Positions 1 through 5,730 are shown, counted from the stretch's first letter. The stretch: DNA of 6,648 nucleotides from Gammaproteobacteria bacterium (GCA_011330835.1 DRPO01000129.1:1-6648), one strand, 5' to 3'. Numbers and translations: made by a program. The notes: generated from the letters alone by a model not told the origin.

Positions 1-2
1 AC

Positions 3-713
3 TATGGCGTCGAGGCTGGCGATGTCGAGAAATTCGGCAAGGCCGTCGATGTGCTCAGCCAGCAAATCAGCGGCAGCGTCAGGACAGCCATGGGCAAGGC
101 GGGCGTTACCCGGCAGGTTGGAGACGAATCCCCGTCGCTCGATGCGCTCTCCGAAAAACTCGCCCGCATCGGCAACGCGCTGCGCATCCAGTATCTGAAA
201 AAGGACAAGCAGGGGCCGCCAAGCCTTCTTTCCGCCTGGGTGCTGGATCACAGCCTCCGGGATCCCTCGCGCAAGACGCTGGATGTCGGCGTGCTGATGA
301 CGCGCAACCAGCTTGGCGATCTGCATGAGCGACTGTCGAAAACGCTGGCGTCATTCGAAGAGGGCCTGCTGGAGCCCGACAACTTCATCGACAATATTCG
401 CGGCGTCGCCGCCGCGCTGGCCCGCGATCCCAAACAACTCGCGACCCTTTCCCCCAACGCGGATCTCGCCTCGCTGGGCCTGGTGCAGGAATACATCGAG
501 GATCTGCCGTACCAGAGCGAGGCCATGACCCTTTCGCTGGACGAATGGCGCGACTGGCCGGTGGAAAAACAGGTTCGATTCGTCCACCGTCTGGAGGAAA
601 AGATCGCTTACTATCAGGCGCTCTACGATCACACCGACATGTGGTATTCGCCGGGCGGCGGCGCGGTCAACGGCGAATCGGTCATCGCGCTGTCGCTGGA
701 CATGCTGCCCTGA
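3..713 (+). CDS. C-terminal part of a PpkA-like (kinase / von Willebrand A) protein, 5' end outside window
   Basis: The reading frame is open from the left edge and ends at TGA 711-713, giving 236 visible residues; the true start lies upstream. The visible part is soluble, with no membrane segment or signal peptide, and is rich in helix-forming charged stretches. The final part (an LPYQSE motif, then DEWRDWPVEKQ, a helix with YYQALYDHTDMW, and a last LDMLP) resembles, from memory, the C-terminus of PpkA-type serine/threonine kinases that carry a von Willebrand A domain. The kinase domain itself is not in view. The next two genes are an ABC ATPase and an FtsX-type permease, the order ppkA-tagT-tagS seen in type VI secretion clusters. 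In that pathway PpkA phosphorylates Fha and so promotes secretion. The assignment rests on this resemblance plus synteny; a generic vWA or uncharacterised protein is the alternative. Confidence 0.5.
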   Translation, partial: YGVEAGDVEKFGKAVDVLSQQISGSVRTAMGKAGVTRQVGDESPSLDALSEKLARIGNALRIQYLKKDKQGPPSLLSAWVLDHSLRDPSRKTLDVGVLMTRNQLGDLHERLSKTLASFEEGLLEPDNFIDNIRGVAAALARDPKQLATLSPNADLASLGLVQEYIEDLPYQSEAMTLSLDEWRDWPVEKQVRFVHRLEEKIAYYQALYDHTDMWYSPGGGAVNGESVIALSLDMLP

Positions 714-763
714 GCCATTTTTTCGCCACGAATTTCTTTCTTTCCCCATCCAGGAAACAACCA

Positions 764-1525
764 GTGTCGTTCACTACTTCTTCCGCGCAACTGCCCAGGG
801 TGCTGATCTACCACCTGCGCGAGGTCATCAAGACCCGCGAGGCGCAGGGGGCCAACTTTCGTCTCACCGTGCCCAGCCTGCAGATTGGGCTGGGTGAAAA
901 GATCGCCTTGATCGGCGAAAGCGGCTGCGGCAAGAGCACCCTGCTGGATCTGCTGGCCTTGCTGTCCCGCCCGTCCGAGGCGGGCGCATTCCGCTTCCGA
1001 CCGGAAGGTACGCTGGACGCGCTGGACATCGCGCACTACTGGCGAAAGAAACAGCTCGATGAACTGGGCGATTTGCGCAAGCAGCAGATCGGCTATGTCA
1101 TGCAGACCGGCGGACTGCTGCCCTATCTCACCGTGCGCCAGAACCTGACGCTCTCGCGCCGTCTGCTGAACATGTACGACGATCAGAAGGTGGATGAACT
1201 GGCGCGCAACCTGGGCATTCACCGCCACCTCGACAAACTGCCGTCCCAGCTCTCCACCGGCGAGCGCCAGCGGGTCGCCATTGGTCGCGCCCTGGCCCAT
1301 CATCCCGCGATCGTCATCGCCGATGAGCCGACCGCCTCGCTCGATCCGATCGCGGCCAAGAAAATCATGGCCCTGTTCATCGAACTGGTGGAAGCCATGA
1401 ACATTACCGTCATCGTCGCCAGCCACGCCTGGATGCACGTGCGCGAACTCGGCCTGCGCCGCATCTCGCTGCACACCCGCGTGTCGGAGAACGGCCACCT
1501 CGCGGAAACCGTGGTCAGGGGCTGA
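764..1525 (+). CDS. ABC transporter ATP-binding protein, TagT-like
   Basis: This is a 253-residue ATPase that would power the permease encoded immediately downstream, at the inner face of the cytoplasmic membrane. All nucleotide-binding motifs are present: Walker A GESGCGKST at residues 51-59, Q-loop Gln114, signature LSTGE at 163-167, Walker B IVIADEP at 183-189 with Glu188 as catalytic base, and H-loop His221. The chosen start is GTG 764, preceded by AGGA (752-755) with 8 bases of spacing. Longer readings in this frame run back into the upstream gene and have no ribosome binding site. Family-wise it belongs with the LolD/MacB type of ATPases that pair with FtsX-fold permeases. Its position behind a PpkA-like gene suggests TagT of type VI secretion regulation. 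The ABC ATPase call is very secure; the TagT role is inferred from context. Confidence 0.93.
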   Translation: MSFTTSSAQLPRVLIYHLREVIKTREAQGANFRLTVPSLQIGLGEKIALIGESGCGKSTLLDLLALLSRPSEAGAFRFRPEGTLDALDIAHYWRKKQLDELGDLRKQQIGYVMQTGGLLPYLTVRQNLTLSRRLLNMYDDQKVDELARNLGIHRHLDKLPSQLSTGERQRVAIGRALAHHPAIVIADEPTASLDPIAAKKIMALFIELVEAMNITVIVASHAWMHVRELGLRRISLHTRVSENGHLAETVVRG

Positions 1526-1527
1526 AG

Positions 1528-2730
1528 ATGAACCGGATACGAACGCTATTCTGGCTGGCGGGCCGCGACTACTTCCGGGAATGGCAAATGTCGGGCTTCA
1601 CCGTGCTGGCGCTGGCCGCCGTGCTCGGACCGATGCTGATCCTGTTTGGGCTCAAGAACGGCATCGTCGGCAGCATGCTCGACCAGCTGGTCAACAACCC
1701 GCGAAATCTCGAAGTGCGCAGTCTCGCGGCCCAGCGTTACAGCGCCTCCTGGCTCGACGGGCTCAAAAAACGCGAGGACGTTCGCTTCCTGGCCCCGGAA
1801 TTTCGCGGCATCGCATCGAGCATCCAGCTCAAGGGCGAAAAGGCCGGTCGCATTCTCAAGGCCGAACTCAAGCCCACCGGGGAGAACGATCCCCTGCTGG
1901 ATGGCCGGCCCGCGCCCGAAGGCGTCCAGATCCTGCTCTCCGGCAAACTGGCGAAGCTGCTGCAAGCCGGGGAGGGCGATGTGCTGGAAGGGCGGATCAG
2001 CCGGTTTTTCAATGGCCGCAATGAAAACCGGTCGCTGAAACTGGTCGTGCGCGGCGTGCTCGACACCATCAACGGCGTCCATGCGCTGGCGCCGCTGGAC
2101 CTGGTGGAAGCCATCGCCGATTTCCGCGACGGTCGGGCCGTCAGCGCCATGAACTGGCCGGGTTACGAACCGGCAAACAATGAGGAGCGCCACTACCCCG
2201 GTTTCCGCCTCTACGCGCGCTCCATCTACGACGTCGATGTCATTCGTCACGACCTGGAATTGCAGGGCGTCCAGACACAGTCCCAGTCCCGGGATATCGA
2301 CATCGTCAAATCGGTGGACCGCAACCTCACCGCCATCTACTGGCTTGTCGCCATCATCGGCCTGCTGGGTTATTCCCTCTCGCTCAGCGCCAACCTCTGG
2401 GCCAACGTCGATCGCAAGCGCCGGGATCTCGCCGTGCTGCGCGTTGTCGGCTTTCGCACCGTGGACATTGTCTCGGCGCCCATGATTCAGGCGTTCTATA
2501 CCGCCATTCTCGGCTGGGGGCTGGCGGTCGCCATCTATTTCGGCGTCAGCCGATCCATCAATCACGTCCTCGCCGGCCAGCTCCAGCCGGGCCAGACCGT
2601 CTGCAAGCTCGAACCCTGGCACTTCGTCGCCGCATTGATTCTGACCCTGGTCGCGGCCCTGTTGTCCGCCCTGCTGGCGGGTTATCGGGCGTCGCGGATA
2701 GAGCCTTCCGATGGTTTGCGGGAGTTGTGA
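1528..2730 (+). CDS. FtsX/MacB-type ABC permease, TagS-like
   Basis: This 400-residue inner-membrane protein partners the ATPase just upstream; only 2 bases separate the ATPase stop from this ATG. AGGGG at 1517-1521 is a suitable ribosome binding site, so translation is probably coupled. Four membrane segments are evident at about residues 24-47, 269-292, 315-342 and 364-386. A soluble region of about 220 residues lies between the first two and is predicted to be periplasmic. This is the topology of type VII (mechanotransmission) ABC permeases such as MacB and LolC/E, which do not move substrate through the membrane. The C-terminal GYRASRIEPSDGLREL resembles the conserved FtsX-domain end (RxxRxxPxxxLR). 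In type VI clusters TagS with TagT forms a membrane signalling complex acting upstream of PpkA together with TagR and TagQ. The usual next genes, tagR and tagQ, are absent here. The permease class is secure and the TagS role is inferred. Confidence 0.88.
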   Translation: MNRIRTLFWLAGRDYFREWQMSGFTVLALAAVLGPMLILFGLKNGIVGSMLDQLVNNPRNLEVRSLAAQRYSASWLDGLKKREDVRFLAPEFRGIASSIQLKGEKAGRILKAELKPTGENDPLLDGRPAPEGVQILLSGKLAKLLQAGEGDVLEGRISRFFNGRNENRSLKLVVRGVLDTINGVHALAPLDLVEAIADFRDGRAVSAMNWPGYEPANNEERHYPGFRLYARSIYDVDVIRHDLELQGVQTQSQSRDIDIVKSVDRNLTAIYWLVAIIGLLGYSLSLSANLWANVDRKRRDLAVLRVVGFRTVDIVSAPMIQAFYTAILGWGLAVAIYFGVSRSINHVLAGQLQPGQTVCKLEPWHFVAALILTLVAALLSALLAGYRASRIEPSDGLREL

Positions 2731-2884
2731 CTGGGTCTCCCGATAGTTCCTTCTTTCCTGGAGGAGAGGGTTAGGGGCCTTGGCGGCAAAGGCGTTGGGT
2801 ATTCCCGCCTCGCCAGCGCGCCTTTGTCGGTCGGCGCACAGGCGAGGCGGGGCGGGCAAAGGGGGAGGAAGAGCCTGACGGCTC

Positions 2885-2901
2885 GTCGGGCTGCGCCCGA
2901 C
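2885..2901. repeat. Perfect 7-bp hairpin in the convergent spacer
   Basis: GTCGGGC, loop TGC, GCCCGAC. The stem is perfect and GC-rich. It sits downstream of both converging genes and lacks a T-tract, so a terminator role is only possible. It is probably part of the repeat-derived spacer. Confidence 0.45.
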
Positions 2902-2913
2902 ATTGCCGGGTGG

Positions 2914-2939
2914 GCCGGCGGGACGCCGGCGCTCCCAGG
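2914..2939 (-). repeat. Dispersed hairpin repeat, copy A (inverted)
   Basis: Read on the minus strand, these 26 bases match 4943-4968 and 5852-5877 at 24 of 26 positions. The shared layout is CCTGGGAGC followed by a 7-base-pair GCCGGC-type hairpin with loop TCC. The two differences fall on opposite sides of the same stem base pair (G:C here, A:T in the other copies), so pairing is kept. Only the core of the longer repeat is present here. Confidence 0.8.
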
Positions 2940-2959
2940 GGCGGGATGAGTCGCAAGCT

Positions 2960-3709
2960 TCAGGATTTTCGACCGCAGACCGGGCAGGCGGGATCACGGG
3001 GCAGCGTTATGCTACGCCATTCCATCGTGCGCGCGTCCATCAGCAGCAGTTTGCCGGACGTTACCGGCAGGCCGGCCATCAGCTTGATGGCTTCGGTGGC
3101 CTGTACGGCGCCGACAATGCCGGGCGCGGAAGCGAGTACGCCGATGCGCTGGCAGGTTTCGCCTTCGCCTTCGCTGACGGGGTTGTAGAGGCATTGGTAG
3201 CAGGGGGATTCGGGGTTGCGCGGGTCGAATACGCAGACTTGTCCCTCGTAGCGGATCACGCCTCCGGAGACCAGCGGCGTGCGTGTCCGGTAGCAGACTT
3301 CATTGAGCTCGAAACGCGTGGCGAAGTTGTCGCTGCCGTCGACGAACACATCGACATCCGCCGCGAGCGCTTCCAGTTCTTCCCGGCTCAAGGCCCGGTT
3401 GAGGGCGACGATTTCGATATCGGGATTGATCAGCGCCAGCTTTTCGGCGGCGGACTGGACCTTGAACTTGCCCACGTCGGGGGTGAAATGAACGATCTGG
3501 CGCTGCAGGTTGCTCAGGTCCACGATGTCGAAATCGACGAGGGTGATCTTGCCCGTTCCCGCGGCGGCGAGATACATCGCGATGGGAGCGCCCAGGCCGC
3601 CCACGCCGATGACGCAGGCATGGGCGGCGAGCAGGGCGGTCTGGGCGGCTTCGCCGAATCCTTCCAGTTGCAGATGGCGGCCGTACCGGGTTTCCTGGTC
3701 AGGGGTCAT
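2960..3709 (-). CDS. moeB: Molybdopterin-synthase adenylyltransferase MoeB (E1-like, ThiF/HesA family)
   Basis: MoeB adenylates the C-terminal glycine of MoaD so that it can be thiocarboxylated, a step in molybdenum cofactor synthesis in the cytoplasm. The protein has 249 residues, the same length as Escherichia coli MoeB, and aligns with it from end to end with an offset of about 3. Visible features are nucleotide loop GVGGLG at 35-40, the VDFDIVDLSNLQRQ region at 58-71, and equivalents of the E. coli catalytic residues: Arg11, Asn67, Arg70, Lys83 and Asp127. The zinc-binding pairs are Cys170/Cys173 and Cys242/Cys245, and a conserved TC follows at 185-186. There is no rhodanese domain at the C-terminus. 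The start is ATG with only a weak purine stretch (CGAG) ahead of it. The gene stands alone, converging with the permease and diverging from the lipoprotein. A ThiF- or HesA-type role for another sulfur carrier protein cannot be excluded from sequence alone. Confidence 0.85.
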   Translation of the reverse strand: MTPDQETRYGRHLQLEGFGEAAQTALLAAHACVIGVGGLGAPIAMYLAAAGTGKITLVDFDIVDLSNLQRQIVHFTPDVGKFKVQSAAEKLALINPDIEIVALNRALSREELEALAADVDVFVDGSDNFATRFELNEVCYRTRTPLVSGGVIRYEGQVCVFDPRNPESPCYQCLYNPVSEGEGETCQRIGVLASAPGIVGAVQATEAIKLMAGLPVTSGKLLLMDARTMEWRSITLPRDPACPVCGRKS

Positions 3710-3798
3710 GGCTCGATGAATTCAGGGATATCGAAAAGAGTGCTTGGCCGGTGGCTCGCCGTCAAGTTGTTACGCAATGTCAGCGTTTCAGCGAGGGT

Positions 3799-3827
3799 TT
3801 GACGTGATTGGTTTTTGAGTGTAAAAA
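3799..3827 (+). promoter_or_regulatory. Candidate sigma70 promoter of the lipoprotein gene
   Basis: TTGACG (3799-3804) and TAAAAA (3822-3827) are separated by exactly 17 bases. The first box matches the -35 consensus at 5 of 6 positions and the second matches the -10 consensus at 4 of 6. The region is locally AT-rich inside a GC-rich neighbourhood. It lies about 80 bases upstream of the lipoprotein start, implying a 5' leader of roughly 75 bases. Assignment is by inspection only. Confidence 0.5.
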
Positions 3828-3831
3828 CACT
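3818..3831. promoter_or_regulatory. Operator-like palindrome over the -10 box
   Basis: AGTGT-AAAA-ACACT is a perfect 5-base inverted repeat that covers the proposed -10 box. A repressor bound here would block the promoter. No regulator is identifiable in the window, and a short palindrome may also be chance. Confidence 0.3.
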
Positions 3832-3890
3832 GGGTTACACCGCTCTCGTGGTCTCGGGTCCAATCCGGGCGCGGGGTGCGTCACTAACCC
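3832..3890 (+). other. Leader region with end-matched inverted repeat
   Basis: GGGTTA at 3832-3837 is complementary to TAACCC at 3885-3890, and CACC at 3838-3841 can pair with GGTG at 3875-3878. The predicted 5' leader of the lipoprotein mRNA could therefore fold on itself before the start codon. No known riboswitch or tRNA fold was recognised. Confidence 0.25.
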
Positions 3891-3909
3891 AAACGAAAGA
3901 GAAGACGAG

Positions 3910-4749
3910 ATGATGAATACCAAATCGATTGTAGCCGCCTGTTGTATCGCATTGACCCTGAGCGCTTGCGAGAAGGCGAAAGAAGTTGCCGAAGCTGGCA
4001 AGGACGCCGCCAGTAGCGCGGTCGAGGCCGCCAAGGACGCCGGATCCTCGGCGGTTGAAGGCGCCAAGAGCCTGGGATCCAGCGCGGCTGAAAAAGCGGG
4101 CAATGCTGTCGAGGCCGCCAAGGAAGCGGGCTCCAGCGTTGTCGACGCCGCCAAGGATGCCGGTTCGGCTGCTGTTGAAGGCGCCAAGGATCTGGGGTCG
4201 AGCGCGGTCGAAAAAGCCGGCAATGCGGTTGACGCCGCCAAGGAAGCAGGCTCCAGTGCCGTTGACGCCGCCAAAGACGCCGGTTCGGCTGTCGTTGAAG
4301 GCGCGAAGGATCTAGGCTCCGCGGCCGTGGAGAAAGCTGGCGATGCGGCTGGCGCCGTCAAGGACGCGGGAGCTTCCGCTGTCGACGCCGCCAAGGAGGC
4401 TGGCGCTGGCGCGGTCGAGGGCGCGAAAAGCCTCGGCGGCGCCGCGGCTGAAAAAGGCGCCGCCGCCGCGGCGGCTGTTGGCGCCGGGGCCGCGGCTGTT
4501 GCTTCCGCGGCCAAGGGGGGTGGAGATGACGTCAAGGCCGCTATCGAAGCCGCCAAGGCGGCCTACGACAAGGCCAAGGCCGCTGGCAATCCCTGGCGCG
4601 ACACCGAAAAGGTCATCAAAAAGGCCGAGGAAGCCGCCGCCAAGGGCGACAGCGAATCCGCCATGAAACTGGCCAAAAAGGCGACCGAACAGTCCGAAAA
4701 CGCCCTCAGGCAGGTGGAAGAGCAGAAAAACGCCGGCCCGAGATTCTGA
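3910..4749 (+). CDS. Alanine-rich lipoprotein with 11-residue helical repeats
   Basis: The 279-residue product starts with a short signal peptide and a lipobox LSAC at residues 17-20, so Cys20 would be lipidated. Glu at +2 is not the aspartate retention signal, so the outer membrane is the likely destination. Residues 29-188 are nearly four copies of a 40-residue unit: three 11-residue motifs of the type AAKDAGSSAVE or GAKDLGSSAVE, then a 7-residue KAGNAVE linker. A hendecad pattern of Ala/Val against Lys/Glu/Asp predicts long amphipathic helices, as in LEA-type stress proteins. After an Ala/Gly-rich stretch (189-205), residues 206-279 form a different, charged helical domain. Its WRDTEK at 229-234 and closing AGPRF recall small SoxXA-binding-like or DUF4398-like lipoproteins; that similarity is from memory and weak. 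ATG 3910 is chosen because it places the signal peptide at the N-terminus (ATG 3913 is equally possible); an extension back to 3808 would ruin it. Function unknown; a periplasmic protective or structural role is a guess. Confidence 0.85.
   Translation: MMNTKSIVAACCIALTLSACEKAKEVAEAGKDAASSAVEAAKDAGSSAVEGAKSLGSSAAEKAGNAVEAAKEAGSSVVDAAKDAGSAAVEGAKDLGSSAVEKAGNAVDAAKEAGSSAVDAAKDAGSAVVEGAKDLGSAAVEKAGDAAGAVKDAGASAVDAAKEAGAGAVEGAKSLGGAAAEKGAAAAAAVGAGAAAVASAAKGGGDDVKAAIEAAKAAYDKAKAAGNPWRDTEKVIKKAEEAAAKGDSESAMKLAKKATEQSENALRQVEEQKNAGPRF
3994..4473 (+). repeat. In-frame tandem repeat, period 120 bases, about 3.8 units
   Basis: Units begin at 3994, 4114, 4234 and 4354. Each encodes three 11-residue motifs plus a 7-residue linker. 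Units 2 and 3 are the most alike at base level, sharing long blocks such as GACGCCGCCAA and GCCGGTTCGGCTG, which suggests a recent duplication. Unit 4 has diverged and fades into poly-alanine. Such a repeat may vary in copy number between strains. Confidence 0.85.
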
Positions 4750-4823
4750 GATCCGGTAGGGAGGCTCCCCGGAAATCCAGTATGACCGGGATCGCCTGGA
4801 GGTTGTGGCGGGATCCTGGAATC

Positions 4824-4835
4824 GGGGCGCGCCCC
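4824..4835. repeat. 12-base perfect palindrome
   Basis: GGGGCGCGCCCC is fully self-complementary. It lies directly ahead of the GATCCCGG-type repeat and may be part of the same composite element. Confidence 0.5.
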
Positions 4836-4845
4836 GTTGAGCTGG

Positions 4846-4865
4846 ATCCCGGCGTTCGCCGGGAT
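4846..4865. repeat. Dispersed intergenic palindrome (ATCCCGGCG-TT-CGCCGGGAT)
   Basis: A perfect 9-base inverted repeat with a 2-base centre, preceded by CTGG and followed by GACG. This layout is that of a very common proteobacterial intergenic repeat (CTGGATCCCGGC...GCCGGGATGACG). Family membership is recognised from memory and was not searched. Confidence 0.7.
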
Positions 4866-4868
4866 GAC

Positions 4869-4973
4869 GCGCCTGAGGCCAGCGGGATGATGGCGCGCCG
4901 GTAGAAATGTCCCGCTCGCTTTGACAGCAGGATGCTGGCGTTCCTGGGAGCGCCGGCATCCTGCCGGCAAGGG
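4869..4973 (+). repeat. Dispersed ~100-bp repeat, copy B (left flank of vapBC)
   Basis: This is a direct copy of 5779-5882. By hand alignment the 40-base right end (4931-4970 against 5840-5879) agrees at 38 positions. The left part, starting GCGCCTGAG, also aligns well; a block of about 20 bases between them (4911-4930) is diverged and holds a 1-base length difference. The right end contains the hairpin GCCGGCA-TCC-TGCCGGC (4952-4968). Confidence 0.8.
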
Positions 4974-4988
4974 CGCTTTGGGATTTTA

Positions 4989-5045
4989 TATACCTCTAGT
5001 GGGTAGGCTAGAGGATGCCCCTCTGGCCTACCCGCTAGAAGTATA
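4989..5045. repeat. 57-base near-perfect hairpin
   Basis: Two 26-base arms (4989-5014 and 5020-5045) enclose a 5-base loop ATGCC. Going along the stem by hand, 23 positions are Watson-Crick pairs, 2 are G:T (wobble in RNA read on the plus strand) and 1 is a mismatch. The core is CTAGTGGGTAGGC against GCCTACCCGCTAG. It is not followed by a T-run on either strand, lacks integron attC core sequences and encodes nothing obvious. A small palindromic mobile element, a structured RNA or a recombination site are all possible. Confidence 0.75.
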
Positions 5046-5069
5046 CGAGGCGTCGTTTTTCAGCGTATT

Positions 5070-5105
5070 GGTGGGTGGATCCGTCGTTACGCTCCCTGAC
5101 CCACC
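5070..5105. repeat. Inverted repeat GGTGGGT...ACCCACC beyond vapC
   Basis: GGTGGGT (5070-5076) and ACCCACC (5099-5105) form a perfect 7-base stem around 22 bases. The element begins 14 bases past the vapC stop, so it could form a hairpin at the end of the vapBC transcript. There is no T-tract directly behind it, and it looks like a further dispersed intergenic repeat. Confidence 0.45.
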
Positions 5106-5118
5106 CTGCAAATCTGTT

Positions 5119-5520
5119 TCAGATCCTGAATAGCTCAATGGGAATGTGCTTCCCATAATAAGAAAAGTCATTATCCGTTGTGAATATTTCCGACTTTAGT
5201 CGGAACGCGACCGCGCAGATCAGAAAATCAATGTGTGAGCCTTGAACGCCTTTTGAGCGACATGTGTTGGAAAACCGAGCCGCTTGCACATAGTCATCAT
5301 CGATGATTGGCGTATTTTCAAAATACCTTAGTTTACCGTTCAGTTTTTCGAATCTGGATTGATCGCTATAACCCGACAGAACTTCCTGTCTGATTGGCCC
5401 AAGCATGATCACTCTTTGATCGGTAATGAGGTTCTCAAGTTCCCGGACATGGGCCTCGAACCCCTCTCGTCTTGACCTCAGGGCATATGACCAGATTGGC
5501 GTATCGACGATAACCTTCAA
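5119..5520 (-). CDS. vapC: VapC-type PIN-domain ribonuclease toxin
   Basis: A 133-residue PIN-domain protein, the toxin of a type II toxin-antitoxin pair; VapC enzymes cleave specific RNAs (often tRNA or rRNA) with a metal-dependent acidic site. The four expected acidic residues are visible: Asp6 in VDTPIWS, Glu46 in IRQEVLSG, Asp98 in SHIDFLICA and Asp116 in TTDNDF. Length and order match the family, and the toxin appears intact. The start is TTG at 5518-5520, which overlaps the vapB stop in the bases TTGA, so translation is probably coupled to vapB; CAGGGA lies just ahead as a ribosome binding site. The start is fixed by the conserved N-terminal strand, because the next methionine is residue 39. 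Base composition is clearly more AT-rich than the neighbours (about 45% GC in the stretch counted, 5161-5220), consistent with acquisition by transfer. Confidence 0.9.
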   Translation of the reverse strand: MKVIVDTPIWSYALRSRREGFEAHVRELENLITDQRVIMLGPIRQEVLSGYSDQSRFEKLNGKLRYFENTPIIDDDYVQAARFSNTCRSKGVQGSHIDFLICAVAFRLKSEIFTTDNDFSYYGKHIPIELFRI

Positions 5521-5714
5521 CGTTCCCTGGCCTTTTTGTAGTCATAATCGGGATCAGGATCCAATTTGCCGAACAAGGACAGTATTTCAAGCTGTTTGCG
5601 TCGATCGATAAATTCTTTCAGGGCGTGGTTGACGGTATCTTTTTTCGTTTTCAACCCGCTGATTTTCAGCGCTTCCTGTAACAACTTGTCGTCGATTGCC
5701 AGATTCGTAGCCAT
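5517..5714 (-). CDS. vapB: VapB-type antitoxin
   Basis: A 65-residue antitoxin that would bind and neutralise the VapC encoded right after it and repress their shared promoter. The N-terminal strand MATNLAIDDKLL and the helices up to about residue 39, with GLKTKKDTVNHAL, match the VapB family of PF09957, whose N-terminal part is a ribbon-helix-helix DNA-binding fold. Residues 42-65 (LFGKLDPDPDYDYKKAR region) are the expected toxin-binding tail. ATG at 5712-5714 is chosen because a strong GGAGG sits 7 bases ahead (5722-5726 on the plus strand). A longer reading from 5750 would start inside the promoter. The gene overlaps vapC by 4 bases. Confidence 0.9.
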   Translation of the reverse strand: MATNLAIDDKLLQEALKISGLKTKKDTVNHALKEFIDRRKQLEILSLFGKLDPDPDYDYKKARER

Positions 5715-5721
5715 TGTGACG

Positions 5722-5726
5722 CCTCC
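5722..5726 (-). promoter_or_regulatory. Ribosome binding site of vapB
   Basis: GGAGG on the minus strand, 7 bases before the ATG at 5714. It decides the short vapB start over the upstream in-frame ATG at 5750. Confidence 0.8.
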
Positions 5727-5730
5727 GTCT

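Larger units (their letters stand above)
2731..2959. other. Gene-free spacer between convergent genes, with repeat remnants
   Basis: This stretch lies between the stops of the permease (plus) and moeB (minus), and no convincing coding frame was seen. It contains GGAGAGGGTTAGGG at about 2764-2777, a string typical of a dispersed proteobacterial repeat. It also holds two tight hairpins. One is GTCGGGC-TGC-GCCCGAC at 2885-2901 (7-base-pair stem, 3-base loop). The other is GCCGGCG-GGA-CGCCGGC at 2914-2930, part of the dispersed repeat annotated separately. Neither hairpin is followed by a T-run on either strand, so neither is a standard intrinsic terminator, although either could slow convergent transcription. 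Confidence 0.6.
4750..5118. other. Repeat-rich spacer with no gene, between lipoprotein and vapC
   Basis: No plausible protein is encoded here. The spacer is made of palindromes and dispersed repeats, annotated individually: a GGCGCGCC-centred 12-base palindrome (4824-4835), a GATCCCGG-type dispersed palindrome (4846-4865), the direct repeat copy B, a 57-base hairpin, and a 7-base inverted repeat near the vapC end. GGGAG-G-CTCCC just after the lipoprotein stop (about 4759-4769) is a weak hairpin without a T-tract, so no clear terminator is seen. Frames crossing this DNA yield strings such as HPGERRDP, which are typical spurious translations of such repeats. Confidence 0.65.

Noticed and set aside
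545..763. Extended N-terminus for the ABC ATPase
   Set aside because: It overlaps the upstream coding sequence and has no ribosome binding site; GTG 764 with AGGA matches the family's N-terminus.
629..1498. 289-codon open frame on the minus strand
   Set aside because: It is a shadow of the ABC ATPase gene, which has every family motif.
1546..2997. Long 483-codon open frame on the minus strand
   Set aside because: It lies antisense to the ABC permease, whose membrane segments and coupling to the ATPase gene are clear. Its translation is Arg/Gln/Ala-rich without domain signs; such antisense frames are common in GC-rich coding DNA.
2903..3802. 299-codon open frame on the plus strand
   Set aside because: It is antisense to moeB, which aligns over its full length with E. 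coli MoeB.
3841..3880. tRNA-like T-arm (GGGTCCAATCC)
   Set aside because: The stem does not pair as a T-arm and no acceptor or anticodon arms can be drawn.
3808..3909. Extended N-terminus for the lipoprotein
   Set aside because: It would bury the signal peptide and cover the proposed promoter.
3780..4556. Ala/Ser/Pro-rich open frame on the minus strand
   Set aside because: It is a mirror of the lipoprotein repeat; the plus strand has the signal peptide, lipobox and promoter.
4312..4959. Minus-strand frame containing HPGERRDP
   Set aside because: It is a spurious translation of the dispersed intergenic repeat joined to the antisense of the lipoprotein gene.
4989..5045. Integron attC site
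   Set aside because: Length and hairpin shape fit, but the required core sites ending in AAC and starting with GTT are missing and no integrase is present.
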